Shown: positions 62,134 to 64,000 of the stretch, piece by piece
How positions within the stretch are numbered: position 1 is the stretch's first letter
Layout of the letters: each line of letters begins with the position of its first letter
NCBI RefSeq assembly: GCF_001597725.1
Contig: NZ_LUTR01000018.1
Location: 1 to 64,000, forward strand
Length of the DNA stretch: 64,000 nucleotides
From: Neptuniibacter marinus
GTDB lineage: Bacteria; Pseudomonadota; Gammaproteobacteria; Pseudomonadales; Balneatricaceae
Reading direction: 5' to 3'
Notes under the pieces: generated by a model
The model's database searches: none
Told to the model about the DNA's origin: nothing
The model's input: only the letters and a program-made list of their open reading frames with translations
Translations under genes and position numbers: made by a program

Positions 62134-64000
62134 GTGCAAGACATTATTGATGACGTTGATCCAATTGAAACACAAGAATGGTTGGATGCGCTTGAATCTG
62201 TTGCCAAGAATGATGGTGATGATCGCGCAAAATATATTTTAAGAAAGTTAGGTGAAAAAGCGAATGACATAGGTGTTGATTCCTCCTGTGTGTTGACAAC
62301 GCCTTACCGCAATACAATTTCGGTGAAAGATGAGGCACGTATGCCTGGCGATCTATTTATGGAACGCCGCATCCGCTCATTTATCCGTTGGAACGCAATG
62401 GCAATGGTTATGCGTGCTAACGATAATGATGATGGCCTAGGTGGTCATATCTCCTCTTTCTCCTCCTCTGCAACACTTTACGATATCGGTTTTAACTATT
62501 TTTTCCGTGGAAATGAAGGTCAGGAATCTGACATGGTCTTTTTCCAAGGGCATATCTCTCCCGGTATCTACTCACGTGCTTACTTAGAAGGGCGTCTATC
62601 TGAAGAGCAGATGGATAACTACCGTCGTGAAGTTGATGGTCATGGTCTTTCTTCTTACCCTCATCCATGGTTAATGCCTGATTTTTGGCAGTTCCCAACG
62701 GTATCTATGGGTCTAGGTCCAATTCAAGCAATCTATCAAGCACATGTTATGCGCTACCTATCGGCACGTGATCTAATTGATCGCGGCGATCGCAAAGTAT
62801 GGGCGTTCTTGGGTGATGGCGAGTGTGACGAGCCAGAATCTCTTGGTGCTATCTCTCTTGCGGGTCGTGAAGGGTTAGAAAATCTTATTTTTGTTGTGAA
62901 CTGTAACTTGCAGCGCCTTGATGGGCCTGTACGTGGTAACGGTAAGATTGTTCAAGAGCTTGAAGGTATCTTCCACGGCGCAGGCTGGAATGTTATTAAG
63001 TGTCTTTGGGGTCGTCATTGGGACGCTCTTTTTGAGAAAGATACAAAAGGCTTACTGCAGAAACGCTTTGATGAAGTATGCGACGGTGAGTTGCAAAACT
63101 ACAAAGCGAACGGCGGTGCTTACACTCGTGAACACTTCTTTGGTAAATATCCAGAGCTTCTTGAATTAGTCGCAGATCTATCTGATGACGACATCATGAA
63201 CCTGAACCGTGGTGGTCATGACCCTTATAAAGTATTTGCTGCTTATAATGAAGCGGTCAATCACAAAGGTCAGCCAACGGTTATTCTGGCGCAGACTGTA
63301 AAAGGTTACGGCACAGGTAAATCAGGCCAAGCGAAAAACGATACTCACTCCTTGAAGAAAGTGGCTATCGATGACCTAAAAGATTTCCGTGATCGTTTTA
63401 ACATTCCGTTGACAGATGAACAGTTGAAGGACGTTCCTTACTATCGTCCAGCACCTGATTCACCTGAAATGAAATACATGTTCGAACGCCGTGAAAGCTT
63501 AGGTGGTTTCTACCCAGTACGTCGTACTGAATTTGAAAAACTAGAAACACCACCATTAACAGACTTTGAAGGTCAGTTAAAAGACAGCGGTAAGCGTACA
63601 GCTTCCACCCAAATGGTACTTAACCGTGTAATGAGTACACTGGTTAAAGATAAAAAAATGGGTGAACGTGTTGTACCTATTGTGCCTGATGAAGCACGTA
63701 CATTTGGTATGGAAGGTATGTTTCGTCAGTTAGGTATCTATACATCTGCTGGGCAACGTTATGTGCCACATGACTCTGATCAGATCATGTTTTATAAAGA
63801 ATCTAAAACAGGTCAGATCTTAGAAGAAGGTATCAATGAGGCGGGTGCTATGTCTGCGTGGATGGCTGCGGCTACCTCTTACGCAAACAATAACTGCACA
63901 ATGGTTCCGTTCTATATCTACTACTCTATGTTTGGTTTCCAGCGTGTTATGGACTTAGCATGGGCAGCGGGCGATATGCAGGCACGTGGCTTCTTGATCG
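62134..64000 (+). CDS. aceE: Pyruvate dehydrogenase E1 component AceE (3' end outside window)
   Basis: The frame opens at GTG 62134, five bases after GGAGAGG, and is open to the window edge (622 codons; the family is about 887 aa). The start MQDIIDDVDPIETQEWLDAL matches AceE. The homodimeric E1 signatures are YFQGHISPG-like FFQGHISPGIYSRAYLEGRL region, SSYPHPWLMPDFWQFPTVSM, the TPP motif GDGECDEPESLGAI near residue 231, REHFFGKYPELLELV and PIVPDEARTFGMEGMFRQL. E1 decarboxylates pyruvate and passes the acetyl group to AceF. It follows pdhR on the same strand, 251 bases away. Confidence 0.97.
   Translation, partial: MQDIIDDVDPIETQEWLDALESVAKNDGDDRAKYILRKLGEKANDIGVDSSCVLTTPYRNTISVKDEARMPGDLFMERRIRSFIRWNAMAMVMRANDNDDGLGGHISSFSSSATLYDIGFNYFFRGNEGQESDMVFFQGHISPGIYSRAYLEGRLSEEQMDNYRREVDGHGLSSYPHPWLMPDFWQFPTVSMGLGPIQAIYQAHVMRYLSARDLIDRGDRKVWAFLGDGECDEPESLGAISLAGREGLENLIFVVNCNLQRLDGPVRGNGKIVQELEGIFHGAGWNVIKCLWGRHWDALFEKDTKGLLQKRFDEVCDGELQNYKANGGAYTREHFFGKYPELLELVADLSDDDIMNLNRGGHDPYKVFAAYNEAVNHKGQPTVILAQTVKGYGTGKSGQAKNDTHSLKKVAIDDLKDFRDRFNIPLTDEQLKDVPYYRPAPDSPEMKYMFERRESLGGFYPVRRTEFEKLETPPLTDFEGQLKDSGKRTASTQMVLNRVMSTLVKDKKMGERVVPIVPDEARTFGMEGMFRQLGIYTSAGQRYVPHDSDQIMFYKESKTGQILEEGINEAGAMSAWMAAATSYANNNCTMVPFYIYYSMFGFQRVMDLAWAAGDMQARGFLI

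Noticed and set aside
62144-62698. Two minus-strand frames opposite the start of aceE
   Set aside because: aceE is open on the plus strand from 62134 to the window edge with unmistakable E1 motifs; the minus frames are shadows.

Overview
The window looks like chromosome of a marine gammaproteobacterium of the Oceanospirillales type (Neptunomonas, Amphritea or Marinomonas-like). This rests on three things: moderate G+C with gene order shared with Pseudomonas (comF/bioBFHCD; gyrA-serC-pheA-hisC-tyrA/aroA-cmk-rpsA-ihfB-lapAB-pyrF; ubiG-mupP-yciK), two TRAP transporter loci of different classes, and protein sequences close to but distinct from Enterobacteria and Pseudomonas. The genus is an inference. 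Almost everything is core metabolism; I see no prophage, CRISPR array, defence island, rRNA or tRNA.

Layout. 1-0.9 kb: the 3' end of an IS4-type transposase, a 56-residue small protein behind a perfect FNR-type site, and a small exported protein. 0.9-4.1 kb (minus): trmO, a Na/Pi-type transporter and comF. 4.1-8.7 kb (plus): the biotin operon bioB-F-H-C-D. 8.8-10.0 kb: a small flagellar-rod-like protein and a SprA-related HExxH protein. 10.1-13.9 kb (minus): ybfF esterase, fklB, an M23 peptidase and xseA. 14.0-17.3 kb: guaB-guaA. 17.3-18.3 kb: a gene-poor stretch. 18.3-22.5 kb: a TAXI-type TRAP binding protein, fused permease and universal stress protein. 22.9-24.3 kb (minus): an exported metallo-beta-lactamase-fold protein and a membrane-protein gene broken by one in-frame amber codon. 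24.6-30.6 kb: tadA, mltF and purL. 30.7-32.9 kb (minus): a DsrE-like protein, a short OmpA-like protein, yciI and yciB. 33-36 kb (plus): rnm, yciO, an H-NS family gene and rluB. 36-38.3 kb (minus): ubiG-mupP-yciK. 38.4-52.1 kb (plus): gyrA through comEA. 52.2-54.6 kb (minus): mak-like fructokinase, AEC transporter and a universal stress protein. 54.6-60.8 kb (minus): a D-lactate dehydrogenase-type flavo-iron-sulfur protein and a dctPQM TRAP transporter. 61.1-64 kb (plus): pdhR and the first two thirds of aceE, which runs off the window.

How the genes fit together. The right end is the most interesting part biologically. PdhR, the pyruvate-sensing repressor, is encoded next to aceE. Exact copies of its recognition sequence (ATTGGT-N3-ACCAAT) lie both at the pdhR promoter and in front of the divergent TRAP operon. 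This suggests one regulon joining uptake of a 2-oxo or 2-hydroxy acid, oxidation of D-lactate to pyruvate, and entry of pyruvate into the TCA cycle. Both TRAP loci also carry a universal stress protein gene nearby, as in the TeaABCD ectoine system of Halomonas.

I found no clearly new system. The best leads are the PdhR-boxed TRAP/lactate region, the FNR-boxed small protein, the amber-interrupted membrane protein, the H-NS gene in the yciO-rluB interval, and the unexplained stretch between guaA and the TAXI-TRAP locus. All family assignments come from reading motifs and remembered family sequences; no database search was run.
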